This document shows positions 7,555 to 17,099 of a stretch of DNA of 64,000 nucleotides, one piece after another. The first letter of the stretch is position 1. Each line of letters opens with the position of its first letter. Location: contig NZ_LUFH02000006.1 in assembly GCF_001586785.1 (NCBI RefSeq), positions 1 to 64,000 on the forward strand, in the 5' to 3' direction. This DNA is from Sphaerospermopsis aphanizomenoides BCCUSP55 (GTDB lineage Bacteria; Cyanobacteriota; Cyanobacteriia; Cyanobacteriales; Nostocaceae). The position numbers were made by a program, and so were the translations under genes. The notes beneath the pieces were generated by a model that was given only the letters and a program-made list of their open reading frames with translations, did no database searches and was not told where the DNA came from.

Positions 7555-8892
7555 TCACCTACTTAATTCCTTCCCAAACAAAGACCGATACATCAACCGA
7601 TAAATATCTGTATTATCCACCGTTCCATTCAACAACCCAGCGTTAAAACCATGCGCTTTCGCTATAATTCCTCCGGCATTATCTCCAAAACCAGACCAAG
7701 AGATAGCAAAGGGAAAACGCCTACCTTGTTTATCAGGTGCAGAAATAAAAGGTAACGTTCCTGTTCCTTCTTTCCCATCCCAAGGTGCGCCATTTTTACC
7801 TTTTTCTGGTAAGGGTTTATCAAAGGGAAATTCTTTCTCTGTTGCCCCCACCAATTCTAAACCACCAGCGTCACTATCAGCGGCAGTTACTAATAAAGTC
7901 TTGGGGTTTTTCTCAATAAATTTCATTGCTACCCCAACAGCATCATCAGCACGTTTTAAAGCTGTGAGACAACCAATGGCATTATTATAATTACCGAAAT
8001 TATCTGTTCCTTCTTCTTCCAAAACAATCAAGAAATTTTTGCGTTTTTGCGATAATATCTTTAACGTTACATCCAATTGTTCTGCTACCGTTGGTGCAGT
8101 GGAAACATATAACGGTAAATTCTGTTTTTTCAAGTTTTCTTCTGTGTCGTCGTTGTAGGTGTCGTCAGCCGCAAAAATTCCTAACACCTTTTGGGTATTT
8201 GTTGGTAACTGCAATAATTCATCACGGTTGTAAACAACGGTGTAACCTTTCTTTTTCGCTATTTCTACTAAATTTAAATTATCGGTTCTTTGACTTTGTG
8301 CAGCAGTGCTATGTCTTCCGGCTACTCCTTTGGGAAGATACCACATTTCCCCACCACCTAAAATTACATCCGCACCAGATTCAACTATTTGTTTGGTGAT
8401 GTCTGCAAAATTACGACGACTTGCTGTTTTAGCTAAAAATGCCGCTGTTCCCGGTTCATGAATTACACCAGAATTAATAATAGCTGTTGCTTTTCCTGCA
8501 CTAATGGCTTCTTCCATAATTGTTTGCGGTTTCCCAGAAAGTGCGACTATCGGTTTACCGTTTTCATCCCACCCGAAAGAGTCAGCATTTACCTTTACCC
8601 CGGTAGCATGAGTCACTGCGCCACCGTTGGAAGTTGCAGATAATTGGTTTTTCATGTGTCCCAGGTAAACAGCCAAATTGGACATTTTATCCCAATTCAA
8701 CCTGCCATCTGCACCTTGGTAAAGTATCCTAGTTGCTCCCCAGTGAGCCGCACTTGTACCATCTGGATGGATGAAGATGACATTACCTTGGGTAGATGTA
8801 TTCTTAGCGAATATGTGTTGTTGGTAACTTAGGGCAAATATCAGAGCCAAAAGTATGAAACCAATAACTTTTTTATCCAATCGTTTGAACAT
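7555..8892 (-). CDS. Alkaline phosphatase, secreted
   Basis: About 445 residues from the ATG at 8892, chosen because it directly precedes a basic and hydrophobic signal peptide (MFKRLDKKVIGFILLALIFA). An upstream in-frame ATG at 8919 would add nine residues. Alkaline phosphatase motifs include HPDGTSAAH (about 42-50, with the nucleophile region), SGVIHEPGTAAFLA, and the metal-binding TAADSDAGGLE and DNAGGIIAKAHG segments. The enzyme should release phosphate from organic monoesters outside the cytoplasmic membrane. The final Ser-Arg and stop are made by the AGGTGAC repeat. I could not identify a convincing Pho box upstream. Divergent from the carotenoid oxygenase gene. Confidence 0.9.
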   Translation of the reverse strand: MFKRLDKKVIGFILLALIFALSYQQHIFAKNTSTQGNVIFIHPDGTSAAHWGATRILYQGADGRLNWDKMSNLAVYLGHMKNQLSATSNGGAVTHATGVKVNADSFGWDENGKPIVALSGKPQTIMEEAISAGKATAIINSGVIHEPGTAAFLAKTASRRNFADITKQIVESGADVILGGGEMWYLPKGVAGRHSTAAQSQRTDNLNLVEIAKKKGYTVVYNRDELLQLPTNTQKVLGIFAADDTYNDDTEENLKKQNLPLYVSTAPTVAEQLDVTLKILSQKRKNFLIVLEEEGTDNFGNYNNAIGCLTALKRADDAVGVAMKFIEKNPKTLLVTAADSDAGGLELVGATEKEFPFDKPLPEKGKNGAPWDGKEGTGTLPFISAPDKQGRRFPFAISWSGFGDNAGGIIAKAHGFNAGLLNGTVDNTDIYRLMYRSLFGKELSR

Positions 8893-9022
8893 TGTTTTAC
8901 ATTGAATATATACGTACAATCACAACATCAATTTCACATTCATACTTTAGTAGTATTTGGTTAAGAACTAATGATGGTTTTAAAAATTATCTATACAGGA
9001 GTATATAGAGGTATAAATTACC

Positions 9023-10468
9023 ATGCAGACAATTGATAAAAAGTCAACTAAAAAACCTTGGGCAAAAGCAATATCTCAACCTGCAACAGAATTTCCTCTC
9101 ACGCAATTACCTATTCTCGCAGGTAAAATTCCCGATGGGTTACGGGGGACACTTTACCGTAATGGACCTGCACGCTTAGAACGGGGTGGTGTGCCTGTGG
9201 GACATTGGTTTGATGGGGATGGGGCTATTCTCGCAGTGCATTTTACTGATGCAGGTGCTACCGGGGTGTATCGCTATGTGCAGACTACTGGGTATCAAAA
9301 AGAGGAAGCCGCAGGTAAATTTTTGTATGGTAATTATGGCATGACTGCACCGGGGGTAATTTGGAATCAGTGGATAAAACCTGTGAAAAATGCAGCTAAT
9401 ACATCGGTATTGGCACTTCCACATAAACTTTTAGCATTGTGGGAAGGTGGAAAACCTTATGCACTAGATTTACAAACTTTAGAAACTTGGGGCGAAGATA
9501 ATTTAGGAACTTTAGATCATGACTTCAGTTATTCTGCACACTATAAACAAGATCCATTTACAGGAGAAATTTTTAATTTTAGTGTTACTCCAGGATTAAA
9601 TGGCACACTAAATATTTATAAAAGTGACTCTACAGGACAAATTATCCAACAAGCCGCCTATCCACTCCAAGGAGTACCACTAATTCATGATTTTGTGTTA
9701 GCGGGACAGTATCTGGTATTTTTTATTCCCCCAGTGCGTTTAAATTTACTTCCTGTATTGATAGGATTAAGTAATTATAGTGATTCTCTAGAATGGCGAC
9801 CAGAATTAGGTACTGAGATTATGGTTCTCGACAAGGAAACATTATCTGTGGTGAGTCAAGGAGAAACAGAACCTTGGTTTCAGTGGCATTTTGCTAATGG
9901 TTATGTTGATGATAGTGGTGCAGTAATTGTGGATTTTCCTGGTTATGCAGATTTTCAAACTAATCAATATCTTAAGGAATTAGCTACTGGTGAAACCCAC
10001 ACTGCTGCTATCAGTAAATTTTTACGAGTTCAACTTGATCCCCAAACTGGCAAAGTAATTAAACATGAGCAACTTTTAGCTCGACATTGTGAGTTTACCA
10101 ATGTCCCACAACAAAATGTGGGTCAATTTTCTCGTTATACATATATGTCTATATTTCGAGAAGGAACTAACCCAAGTGAAGAGATATTAAATGCGATCGC
10201 TCGTTTTGACCACAAAACCAATACTCTCACAGAAGCAGACTTGGGAGAAAATCGCTATCCTTCCGAACCCCTTCACGTTACCGATAGCCAAAACCGTGAG
10301 CAAGGTTGGGTGTTAACAGTGGTTTATGACGGAAATTCCCATAATAGCGAAGTTTGGATATTTGATAGCGATCGCTTGGATGAAGAACCTGTTTGTAAAA
10401 TCGGTCTACCCAGTGTTATTCCCCATAGTTTTCACGGGACTTGGAAAGCAACAGGGGGTAGGGTGTAG
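9023..10468 (+). CDS. Carotenoid cleavage oxygenase (RPE65/CCD family)
   Basis: Product of 481 residues, the standard length of the family. Four His residues that bind the non-haem iron are in place: SAHY (H173), IHDF (H222), WHFANGY (H289) and SFHGTW (H471). The N-terminal signature LRGTLYRNGPARLERGG and the HWFDGDG segment are typical. The enzyme splits a double bond of a carotenoid or apocarotenoid with O2 to give aldehydes or ketones; the cleavage position cannot be told from sequence. GGAG lies about 22 nt upstream of ATG 9023, and a closer ribosome site is weak. The gene stands alone, with a repeat-rich spacer after it. Confidence 0.92.
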   Translation: MQTIDKKSTKKPWAKAISQPATEFPLTQLPILAGKIPDGLRGTLYRNGPARLERGGVPVGHWFDGDGAILAVHFTDAGATGVYRYVQTTGYQKEEAAGKFLYGNYGMTAPGVIWNQWIKPVKNAANTSVLALPHKLLALWEGGKPYALDLQTLETWGEDNLGTLDHDFSYSAHYKQDPFTGEIFNFSVTPGLNGTLNIYKSDSTGQIIQQAAYPLQGVPLIHDFVLAGQYLVFFIPPVRLNLLPVLIGLSNYSDSLEWRPELGTEIMVLDKETLSVVSQGETEPWFQWHFANGYVDDSGAVIVDFPGYADFQTNQYLKELATGETHTAAISKFLRVQLDPQTGKVIKHEQLLARHCEFTNVPQQNVGQFSRYTYMSIFREGTNPSEEILNAIARFDHKTNTLTEADLGENRYPSEPLHVTDSQNREQGWVLTVVYDGNSHNSEVWIFDSDRLDEEPVCKIGLPSVIPHSFHGTWKATGGRV

Positions 10469-10540
10469 GGTGTAGGGTGCAGGGGAAAAATTACTTCTTT
10501 CTTCTTTCTTCTTTCTTCTTTCTTCTGACTCCTGAACTCC

Positions 10541-10765
10541 TGATAGCGCAGCGTGGCGTTAGCCATACTCCTGAACTCCTGAACTCCTGATAGCGCAGCG
10601 TGGCGTTAGCCATACTCCTGAACTCCTGAACTTCTGATAGCGAAGCGTGGCGCAAGCCATACTCCTGATAGCGAAGCGTGGCGTTAGCCATACTCCTGAA
10701 GTGCGAAGCGTGGCGCAAGCCATACTCCTGATAGCGAAGCGTGGCGTTAGCCATACTCCTGAACT
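10541..10765. repeat. Tandem GCGAAGCGTGGCGTAAGCCATA / CTCCTGAA repeat block
   Basis: Six imperfect copies of TAGCGAAGCGTGGCGTTAGC followed by CATACTCCTGAACTC, preceded by TTCTTTC tandem copies (10496-10525). Two more copies lie at 20920-20990. The core is palindromic and its spacers vary in length. The long minus-strand reading frame through it is repeat-driven and not a gene. Confidence 0.9.
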
Positions 10766-10788
10766 CCTGAACTCCTAATCATGCCTCG

Positions 10789-11640
10789 ATGTTACAACTA
10801 AAACATCCCCAGAACAAAAAACCAGGGTGGTCTTTGGACGAGCGAGATCCAAAGTTCATCGAAAATCTCATGCCTCTATTGGGAATTTTGTATAACTACT
10901 ATTTTCGAGTCCAAACCAGCGGCTGGGAAAATATCCCAGAAGGAAAAATCCTCGTTGTTGGTTCTCACAATGGCGGTTTAGCAACCCCAGATACATCAAT
11001 GATGCTGTATGACTGGTTACGTCGTTTTGGGTTTGAAAGACCAATTTACGGTTTAATGCATCCCAAAGTCTGGCAAGTTTTTCCTCCAGCCGCAGAACTA
11101 GCTATGAAGGGTGGTGCAATTATGGCTCATCCGAAAATGGCCTATGCAGCTTTGCATTCGGGAGCTAGTGTCTTAGTTTATCCCGGTGGTCCGGAAGATG
11201 TATTTAGACCCCATCAAATGCGGGACAAAATCTATTTTGCTGAACGTCGCGGGTTTATTAAATTAGCACTACGGGAAAATGTACCCATTGTACCTGCAAT
11301 TTCCTGGGGAGCGCACGATACCCTCATTGTCTTGGCTGATTTATATGAAATTATGCAGCAATTCCATAAATGGGGGATGCCTTGGCTGTTTGATGTTGAT
11401 CCGCTAGTGTTCCCTATTTATCTGGGTTTACCCTGGGGTTTAGCTGTAGGTCCACTACCGAATATTCCTTTACCAGTGCGGATGTACACCAGGGTTTGTC
11501 CACCCATTGTTTTTGAACACTATGGAAAAGAAGCAGCAAGCGATCGCACTTATGTTAATGAATGCTATGAATTAGTCAGAAGCCAGATGCAGCAAGAATT
11601 GGATAATTTAATCAAATTAGCCAGTGAAGAAAGGGTGTAG
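10789..11640 (+). CDS. Glycerolipid acyltransferase-like protein (PlsC/DGAT-like)
   Basis: Product of 283 residues. A likely catalytic His is in VVGSHNGGLATPD (about 58-70) and a second motif is VLVYPGGPEDVFRPH (about 126-140). Together these place it in the lysophospholipid acyltransferase superfamily, in the branch sometimes annotated as diacylglycerol-acyltransferase-like. The region after 190 is rich in hydrophobic residues and Pro. Cyanobacterial members of this branch have been linked to acyl-plastoquinol or triacylglycerol formation; whether that applies here is inference. ATG 10789 fits the domain start; no good Shine-Dalgarno is seen because the upstream DNA is the repeat block. Confidence 0.8.
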   Translation: MLQLKHPQNKKPGWSLDERDPKFIENLMPLLGILYNYYFRVQTSGWENIPEGKILVVGSHNGGLATPDTSMMLYDWLRRFGFERPIYGLMHPKVWQVFPPAAELAMKGGAIMAHPKMAYAALHSGASVLVYPGGPEDVFRPHQMRDKIYFAERRGFIKLALRENVPIVPAISWGAHDTLIVLADLYEIMQQFHKWGMPWLFDVDPLVFPIYLGLPWGLAVGPLPNIPLPVRMYTRVCPPIVFEHYGKEAASDRTYVNECYELVRSQMQQELDNLIKLASEERV

Positions 11641-11720
11641 GGGGCAGGGGTGTGGGGTGTAGGGTGTAGGGTGTAGGGGTGCAGAGGTGCAGAGGAGAAT
11701 AATCTATTACCTTTTGCCTT

Positions 11721-11750
11721 CTGTCGCCTGTCACCTGTCACCTGTCACCT
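11721..11750. repeat. Heptamer repeat (GTCACCT)n after the Deg protease gene
   Basis: Four copies, one with a base change (GTCGCCT). The array begins a few bases beyond the TAG stop of the minus-strand protease gene. It is flanked on the left by tandem GTGTAGG units at 11652-11685. Confidence 0.85.
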
Positions 11751-11755
11751 ATTAC

Positions 11756-12946
11756 CTACTGTATCTCCTTCAACTCAGCAGTCCGCACTGAAAGTATTTG
11801 TGTCTGATTACCCCTTTGCACTTTTACCTGCAAAACTTGACCCAGACGGCTATCTTCCACAACTCTTTGTAATTGATCTGCGCTGGTAATTGCTTGACCA
11901 TCAATTTGGACAATTACATCTCCGCGACGGATACCCGCAGCAGCAGCAGGAGATTCAGGTACAACCCGCATCACTAAAACGCCGTTAACTTCAGGAATTT
12001 CAAATACAGAGTTGGGGTCAGTGTTATTTTGTTGAGCTAACTGGGGTGTTAATGTCACCATTTGCACACCTAAATAGGGGTGAGCAACTTTCCCATCTCG
12101 TTGTAATTGAGCAGCGATCGCTTTTGCTTTATCAATAGGAATGGCAAACCCAATCCCCATCGCATCTGCACGAATCGCTGTATTGATGCCAATTACTTCT
12201 CCTCCAGCATTCAATAACGGACCACCGGAGTTACCAGGGTTAATAGCAGCATCAGTTTGAATGAAGTCTAAACGTTTATCACTAATTCCCACTTGGGCGC
12301 TAGAACGTTTTAATGTACTAACAATACCTAAAGTAACAGTATTATCAAATCCTAAAGGATTTCCCACTGCGATCGCCCAGTCTCCCACCTGAACATTTTC
12401 AGAAGAACCCAAAGATGCCACAGGTAAATCATTACCAGCATTAATCTTGACCACTGCTAAATCAGTGACTTCATCAATACCTTTAACTTTACCTTCATAA
12501 GTGCGACCATCTTTCAGACGGACTGTCACCTTATCAGCTTGATCAACTACATGAGCATTAGTGAGAATTATTCCACTCTTATCGAGAATAAAACCAGAAC
12601 CTAGACCGCGTAATTGTTCAGTTGGTGACTGTTGGGGAAAACCATCACCAAAAAAACGCCGTAAAAAAGGGTCTTCCATAAAAGGATCAGTCCGACGAGT
12701 AATCGTCCGTTCTGTATCAATCCTGACCACAGCAGGTCCAACACGATTGACGGCAGCTGTCACAAAACTGCTGTTACCAATAGCTGCAACCGCAGGAGAT
12801 GACTTTTGAGCAACTACAGCAGGAGCGGGTTCAGCTTGAGATGGTAAAACTGCCAAAGAAGTAACCGTCAGCAGCACTCCTAGAAAAATTGCTAAAACAT
12901 GGGTACTTAGTTGGCGTATAGACCGAGGTAGTTTAAAAATTCGCAT
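11756..12946 (-). CDS. Deg/HtrA family serine protease with PDZ domain
   Basis: Product of 396 residues. The N-terminal basic stretch and hydrophobic segment to about residue 38 form a signal peptide or membrane anchor (QAEPAPAV follows). The trypsin-like domain has the triad H132 (LTNAHVVD), D162 (VTDLAVVKI) and S240 (NPGNSGGP). A single PDZ domain fills about 300-390 ([22 protein letters not shown]). This is the layout of cyanobacterial HhoA, HhoB and HtrA, which degrade damaged periplasmic or thylakoid-lumen proteins under heat and light stress. I cannot assign it to one paralogue. The neighbouring plus-strand gene begins about 450 bp away. Confidence 0.93.
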   Translation of the reverse strand: MRIFKLPRSIRQLSTHVLAIFLGVLLTVTSLAVLPSQAEPAPAVVAQKSSPAVAAIGNSSFVTAAVNRVGPAVVRIDTERTITRRTDPFMEDPFLRRFFGDGFPQQSPTEQLRGLGSGFILDKSGIILTNAHVVDQADKVTVRLKDGRTYEGKVKGIDEVTDLAVVKINAGNDLPVASLGSSENVQVGDWAIAVGNPLGFDNTVTLGIVSTLKRSSAQVGISDKRLDFIQTDAAINPGNSGGPLLNAGGEVIGINTAIRADAMGIGFAIPIDKAKAIAAQLQRDGKVAHPYLGVQMVTLTPQLAQQNNTDPNSVFEIPEVNGVLVMRVVPESPAAAAGIRRGDVIVQIDGQAITSADQLQRVVEDSRLGQVLQVKVQRGNQTQILSVRTAELKEIQ

Positions 12947-13398
12947 AATTCAGACAGGGTGTAAGGGTGTAAGGGTGTAGGGGTGTAAGGGTGTAAGGGT
13001 GTAAGGGAGAGAATCATCATATAGCAGTAGACAAGGTGGTTAGGAAATTCTCAAAAGCTAAAAGCTAGTGACAACAAGGGTTTTACTTTTGCCTTTTGCC
13101 TCTTGCATGAGTGCCTCTTGCCTCCCGCTATAACTCTTACCTTTTGCCTTTTACCTTCAGTTACCTGTTTCCTCTTCTAAATAGATAATTTATTCTGCAC
13201 AACTACTTAACGATTAACAAAATTGATTTACTGACTATCTTTAATCAAGTTAATGGAACATTCATTCACTCGGCTATTATGGAAATTTGCTAATTCCAGG
13301 TTCGGTTTTTACCCCAATCTTAGATTCAAAATTCAAAATCCAAAATCTCAAATCACTCTAGGTTACGATCTTAAATAACACCAAAACCGTGATCACCC
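12947..13398. other. Repeat-rich intergenic region without genes
   Basis: It holds six near-perfect copies of the octamer AAGGGTGT (12956-13009) and a stretch built of GCCTTTTGCC and CCTCTTGC units (13082-13165). It also contains a short repeated phrase of ATTCAAAATCCAAAATC type (13324-13352). A 30-bp segment at 13090-13125 recurs in inverted orientation near 33829. I see no coding frame. Promoters for the two divergent neighbours must lie here, but I cannot place them. Confidence 0.7.
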
Positions 13399-13812
13399 AT
13401 GAACGGATTAAACCGAGTAGCTGAAGAATCCTTATTTTCATCTCAGAAAGCAGAACACACACACAATCACGATCACAACCACGAACACAACCACCAACAT
13501 ACAGATCCTACTCCGGGACAGGTCGAGTCCGTTCATCCTCATGTGCATAGTGAGGAATCTTTACGGCGAATTGTGAACCGACTTTCACGAATAGAAGGAC
13601 ACATTCGCGGTATTAAGACCATGGTGCAACAAAACACCCCTTGTCCTGATGTTTTATTACAAATAGCCGCAGTCAGAGGTGCATTAGACAAAGTAGCACG
13701 AATTGTTTTAGATGAACATCTAACAGAATGTATAGGTAGAGCCGCACAAGAAGGGAATATAGATGTAGAGATTGCCCAACTAAAAGCCGCTTTAGACCGA
13801 TTTTTACCTTAA
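13399..13812 (+). CDS. CsoR/RcnR family metal sensor, InrS-like
   Basis: Product of 137 residues. The DUF156 helical fold runs from about 53 to 137 (RRIVNRLSRIEGHIRGIKTM). Candidate metal ligands are C82, H107 and C111, the pattern of the nickel sensor InrS and of copper CsoR proteins. A His-rich N-terminal tail (about 20-50, eleven or more His residues alternating with Asn, Asp or Glu) is suited to bind Ni or Co. The family represses metal export genes until metal binds. No exporter lies next to it in this window, so the target is unknown. Nickel is the favoured guess because of the His-rich tail. A short poly-A/poly-T hairpin follows the stop. Confidence 0.87.
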   Translation: MNGLNRVAEESLFSSQKAEHTHNHDHNHEHNHQHTDPTPGQVESVHPHVHSEESLRRIVNRLSRIEGHIRGIKTMVQQNTPCPDVLLQIAAVRGALDKVARIVLDEHLTECIGRAAQEGNIDVEIAQLKAALDRFLP

Positions 13813-13840
13813 AAAAAGGTTTTCCACCAAATTAACCAGT

Positions 13841-13897
13841 TGTCAATTGTCAATTGTCAATTGTCAATTGTCAATTATCCATTATCCATTATCCATT
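13841..13897. repeat. Tandem TCAATTG and ATCCATT heptamers
   Basis: Five copies of TCAATTG-type heptamers are followed by three of ATCCATT, typical short tandem repeats of Nostocales, in the gap between the metal sensor and the histidine kinase. Confidence 0.88.
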
Positions 13898-13942
13898 GAT
13901 CAAAACCTATGAACATATTTGTTGAGTTCCAAGTATGAAATA

Positions 13943-15493
13943 ATGATAGCAAAATTCAAGCAAGTTTGGCCTACATATTTATCTTTTCAAGGAAAGTACC
14001 AGATTATTTTCGTTTCTGCTGCGCTGTTTCTGTGTTTTGATTTAGGTGTTCTTGTCCCTAATTTTTTGATATCTTCTAAATTAAAGGAAGATGCGATAAT
14101 TATTAATTTGACTGGAAGACAGCGAATGTTGTCACAAAGAATTTCTAAAACTATATTGCAGCTACAAGTAGCAGAAAAAAATTCACACAATATCGCTCTG
14201 ATCAAGGATGAATTAACACAGGCTTATCGACAATTTGATGAAACTTTAATAGGATTAAAAACGGGTAAGACTGTAACTGGTAGTGATAATCAACCAGTAT
14301 TTATTCCAGCAATGACAGATGCTAAGGTTAAAAATCTACTCACGCAAGCAGAAACAATTTGGAATCCATATAAAGTCAAAATTGAATCTATTATTTTATC
14401 TAGAAATAAAATTTCTCCGCAGCCACTACAAAAAGCTATAGCCTATTCAAATGAACATAATATCAAATTACTAGACTTGATGAATCAGATCACTACAGAA
14501 CAACAAAAGATATCTAACAAGAGGACTTATGTATTACAAATTATTCAAATAACTGGGTTATTACTAGCCATAATCAATTTTTTTATCTTGCTTTTTCACA
14601 CCTTAAAAAATCTGACAATTAGTGATAATAAAATTCAAAACGCTCTCAAGGAAGTAGAAAAAACCCAAGTTCAACTCATCCAAAAAGAAAAAATGTCTAG
14701 TTTAGGGCAACTGGTTGCCGGAATAGCTCACGAACTTAATAATGCTATCAATTTCATCCATCCTAATCTTCCTCATGCTCAACGATACATGACAGATTTA
14801 TTGCAGTTAATCGAACTTTATGAAAAGTATCATCTTAAAAATGACACAGAAATAGAAATAAAAATTTTTACAAAACTAATTGATTTAAATTTTATCAAAT
14901 CAGATTTACCACAACTCATAAAATCAATGGAAGTCGGCACAACTCGTAGCCGCGATATTGTACTTGCCTTGAAAACGTTCTCGCACTGGGGCGAAACTGA
15001 CATCAAAACAGTTGATATTCATAAAGATATCGACAGTATTCTCATGATTCTGCAATGTCGAATAAATAATCAATCAAATTCCTCACCAATTCAAATTATC
15101 AAACAATATGGTCATTTACCTCTTGTAGAGTGCTATGCTGCAAAACTTAACCAAGTATTTTTTAATATTTTAACAAATGCGATTGATGCGATTGAGGCTT
15201 TAGGTACTCAAAAATTACCAAGAAATCCCCAAGTTTTTATTAAAACTAAATTAGTAGAAGCTAATTATATTTTAATTTCTATTGCTGATAATGGCATTGG
15301 TATTCCCAAAGAAAATCGGCACAGAATATTTGATCCTTTCTTTACCACCAAACCTGTAGGTAAGGGAACTGGTTTAGGATTATCTGTCGCTTACCAAATT
15401 GTTGAAGAACACAATGGTAAAATAAGCTGTTTTTCTAGTCCTGAAGAAGGTACAGAGGTTCAAATTCAGATTCCTATCAAAGTGATCGCTTAA
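13943..15493 (+). CDS. Sensor histidine kinase with PilJ-type sensor domain
   Basis: About 516 residues from ATG 13943; an in-frame TTG at 13919 could add eight. Two transmembrane segments (about 20-40 and 205-225) bracket a PilJ-type domain recognised by [20 protein letters not shown]. After a short coiled coil ([20 protein letters not shown]) come the phosphoacceptor H-box AGIAHELNN, an N-box [11 protein letters not shown], and the G boxes DNGIGIP and GTGLGLS. The kinase should autophosphorylate on His and pass phosphate to a response regulator, which is not encoded nearby. PilJ-type sensors detect small ligands such as nitrate in other bacteria; the ligand here is unknown. No good ribosome site discriminates between the starts. 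Confidence 0.88.
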   Translation: MIAKFKQVWPTYLSFQGKYQIIFVSAALFLCFDLGVLVPNFLISSKLKEDAIIINLTGRQRMLSQRISKTILQLQVAEKNSHNIALIKDELTQAYRQFDETLIGLKTGKTVTGSDNQPVFIPAMTDAKVKNLLTQAETIWNPYKVKIESIILSRNKISPQPLQKAIAYSNEHNIKLLDLMNQITTEQQKISNKRTYVLQIIQITGLLLAIINFFILLFHTLKNLTISDNKIQNALKEVEKTQVQLIQKEKMSSLGQLVAGIAHELNNAINFIHPNLPHAQRYMTDLLQLIELYEKYHLKNDTEIEIKIFTKLIDLNFIKSDLPQLIKSMEVGTTRSRDIVLALKTFSHWGETDIKTVDIHKDIDSILMILQCRINNQSNSSPIQIIKQYGHLPLVECYAAKLNQVFFNILTNAIDAIEALGTQKLPRNPQVFIKTKLVEANYILISIADNGIGIPKENRHRIFDPFFTTKPVGKGTGLGLSVAYQIVEEHNGKISCFSSPEEGTEVQIQIPIKVIA

Positions 15494-15523
15494 ACAAAAC
15501 TAATTCTGATTACAGTTAAAAAG

Positions 15524-16333
15524 ATGATTTTAAAAAACTATCAATTTAATTATTCTTTAACAGGTAATCTGCAAAAACCGTTAATTCTTTTTTTACACGG
15601 TTTCATTGGTAATCTTCATGAATTTGATGCAGTTATAGAATTACTAGGAGAGGAATTTTCCTATCTCACCCTTGATATACCTGGACATGGTAAAACCCAC
15701 GTATTAGGAGGTGATGATTATTATAAAATGGAATATGTTGCCCAAGGCATAATCAACTTATTAGACGAACTCAAAATAGACAAATGCTTCTTGGTTGGTT
15801 ATTCAATGGGAGGAAGATTAAGCTTATATTTAACTTTACATTTCCCAGCAAGATTTATCAAAGTTGTCTTAGAATCTGCCTCAACTGGTTTAGCAACAGC
15901 AACAGAAAGATTAACCAGAATTAAAAGTGATTATCAAATTGCCAGAAAATTACTCAGAATCAGCAATAAAACAGATTTTCTTACTTTCTTGAACAACTGG
16001 TATAATCAGCCTATATTTGGTCATATAATAAATCATTACCAATATCAGCGCCTACTAGAAAGTCGATTAGATAATGAACCTGTAAAATAAGCCAAATCAT
16101 TGCAATTTATGGGTACTGGATACCAGCCTTCTTTATGGGAAAATATCAAAGAGAATCAAATACCTTTACTGTTAGTAGTTGGTGAAAATGATCAAAAATT
16201 TATAGATATAAATACAACAATTTTACACAGAAGTACAGTTGCTCAACTTAAAATAATTAGTCAAGCTGCACATAATACACACATAGAAAATACATTCGCA
16301 TTTGTACAGAATTTGCGTCAATTTTTGGGTTGA
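15524..16333 (+). pseudogene. menH: menH with an in-frame stop codon
   Basis: Reading from ATG 15524 gives an alpha/beta hydrolase: oxyanion HG in FLHGFIGN, nucleophile in GYSMGGRLSLYL, and, beyond an in-frame TAA at 16088-16090, the Asp region LLVVGENDQKF and the catalytic His in AAHNTHIEN. The two halves share one frame and would make one protein of about 269 residues, the normal MenH size (2-succinyl-6-hydroxy-2,4-cyclohexadiene-1-carboxylate synthase of phylloquinone synthesis). One base change would remove the stop. With the stop, the product lacks the acid and His of the triad. The lesion may be real, or a sequencing error. Confidence 0.8.
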
Positions 16334-16360
16334 GTCATTAAGTTCCTCCCCTGCATTCCC

Positions 16361-16381
16361 GTCACCTGTCACCTGTCACCT
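16361..16381. repeat. Heptamer repeat (GTCACCT), three copies
   Basis: Three exact copies. On the minus strand they encode the Gly-Asp-Arg end and TGA stop of the muramidase gene. Confidence 0.88.
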
Positions 16382-17049
16382 CTTCCAGGTGTAGGTTGAC
16401 TAGCAGCTTTTAATTCTTCTGCCAACACTTTCTGATAAACTTTAGGTAAAAACCGGGTATTAGAATTAGTTTCTATCCCATATCCTAAACTTGTCCAAGT
16501 CGGAGAAAGTATGCGTAAAACCTCATTTAACTTATTCTGACGCAGCAGTTTAGAAATATCAGTTCCCCAAACTTTTGCATCATTCAACCAACTATAAACA
16601 ACAATATCTTGATATTCAGGTTCAAAACTATAACTAGACCACAACATTACCTGAGATGGCTTGGGATGATAGCGAGGCGCAATGTCATACCAAGTAGTAT
16701 TAATAATTTGATATCTACCCGCAGCAGTAGAACAATTACCTGTATTGGGTCCAACTGTAATAGTCACACATATTTGAGGATGACGACTTAGGTCATTTAC
16801 TTGTTGACCACCATATAACAGAGAATAAGGACGTTTACTATTAGCTTCACTGAAGGAAATAGTCCGCATCAAGGCACGGATGTAAGGATCACCGTCTTTC
16901 ATCACTAAAGGAGGTTGTTTTCCTTCAAACACGGGATCAGAAGGCGAGTGCAAATCTCCAAAAATATACCATTGAAAAAGATACACAAAACCCAGAAGTG
17001 CGGCTATCGGGGCAATTAGTTTTTCTACACCTTTGAGTTTAAAAGTCAT
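16369..17049 (-). CDS. GH104 family muramidase with membrane anchor
   Basis: Product of 226 residues. One hydrophobic segment (about 10-27) suggests a signal anchor, so the enzyme should face the periplasm. The region from ISFSEA (about 65) through YSLLYGG, the Cys-flanked AAGRYQIINTTWYDIA (about 111-128) and the C-terminal helices resemble lambda-endolysin-type lysozymes of glycoside hydrolase family 104; the Glu of FSEA is the likely catalytic acid. It would cleave peptidoglycan, for example in cell-wall remodelling of a filament. The C-terminal GDR and stop derive from the AGGTGAC repeat. Not phage-associated here: the neighbours are housekeeping genes. Confidence 0.82.
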   Translation of the reverse strand: MTFKLKGVEKLIAPIAALLGFVYLFQWYIFGDLHSPSDPVFEGKQPPLVMKDGDPYIRALMRTISFSEANSKRPYSLLYGGQQVNDLSRHPQICVTITVGPNTGNCSTAAGRYQIINTTWYDIAPRYHPKPSQVMLWSSYSFEPEYQDIVVYSWLNDAKVWGTDISKLLRQNKLNEVLRILSPTWTSLGYGIETNSNTRFLPKVYQKVLAEELKAASQPTPGRGDR

Positions 17050-17099
17050 TAGTCAATTGTCAGTTGTTAGTCTCTTGTCAGTTTCTTCACTGTCACCTG

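Noticed and set aside
8893-9022. Pho box for the alkaline phosphatase gene
   Set aside because: Only one CTTAACCA-like unit is visible on the minus strand; the tandem repeats of a cyanobacterial Pho box are absent.
10491-10754. An 87-residue minus-strand reading frame with MANATLRYQEYG repeats
   Set aside because: It is produced by the GCGAAGCGTGGCG tandem repeats and has no independent coding signature.
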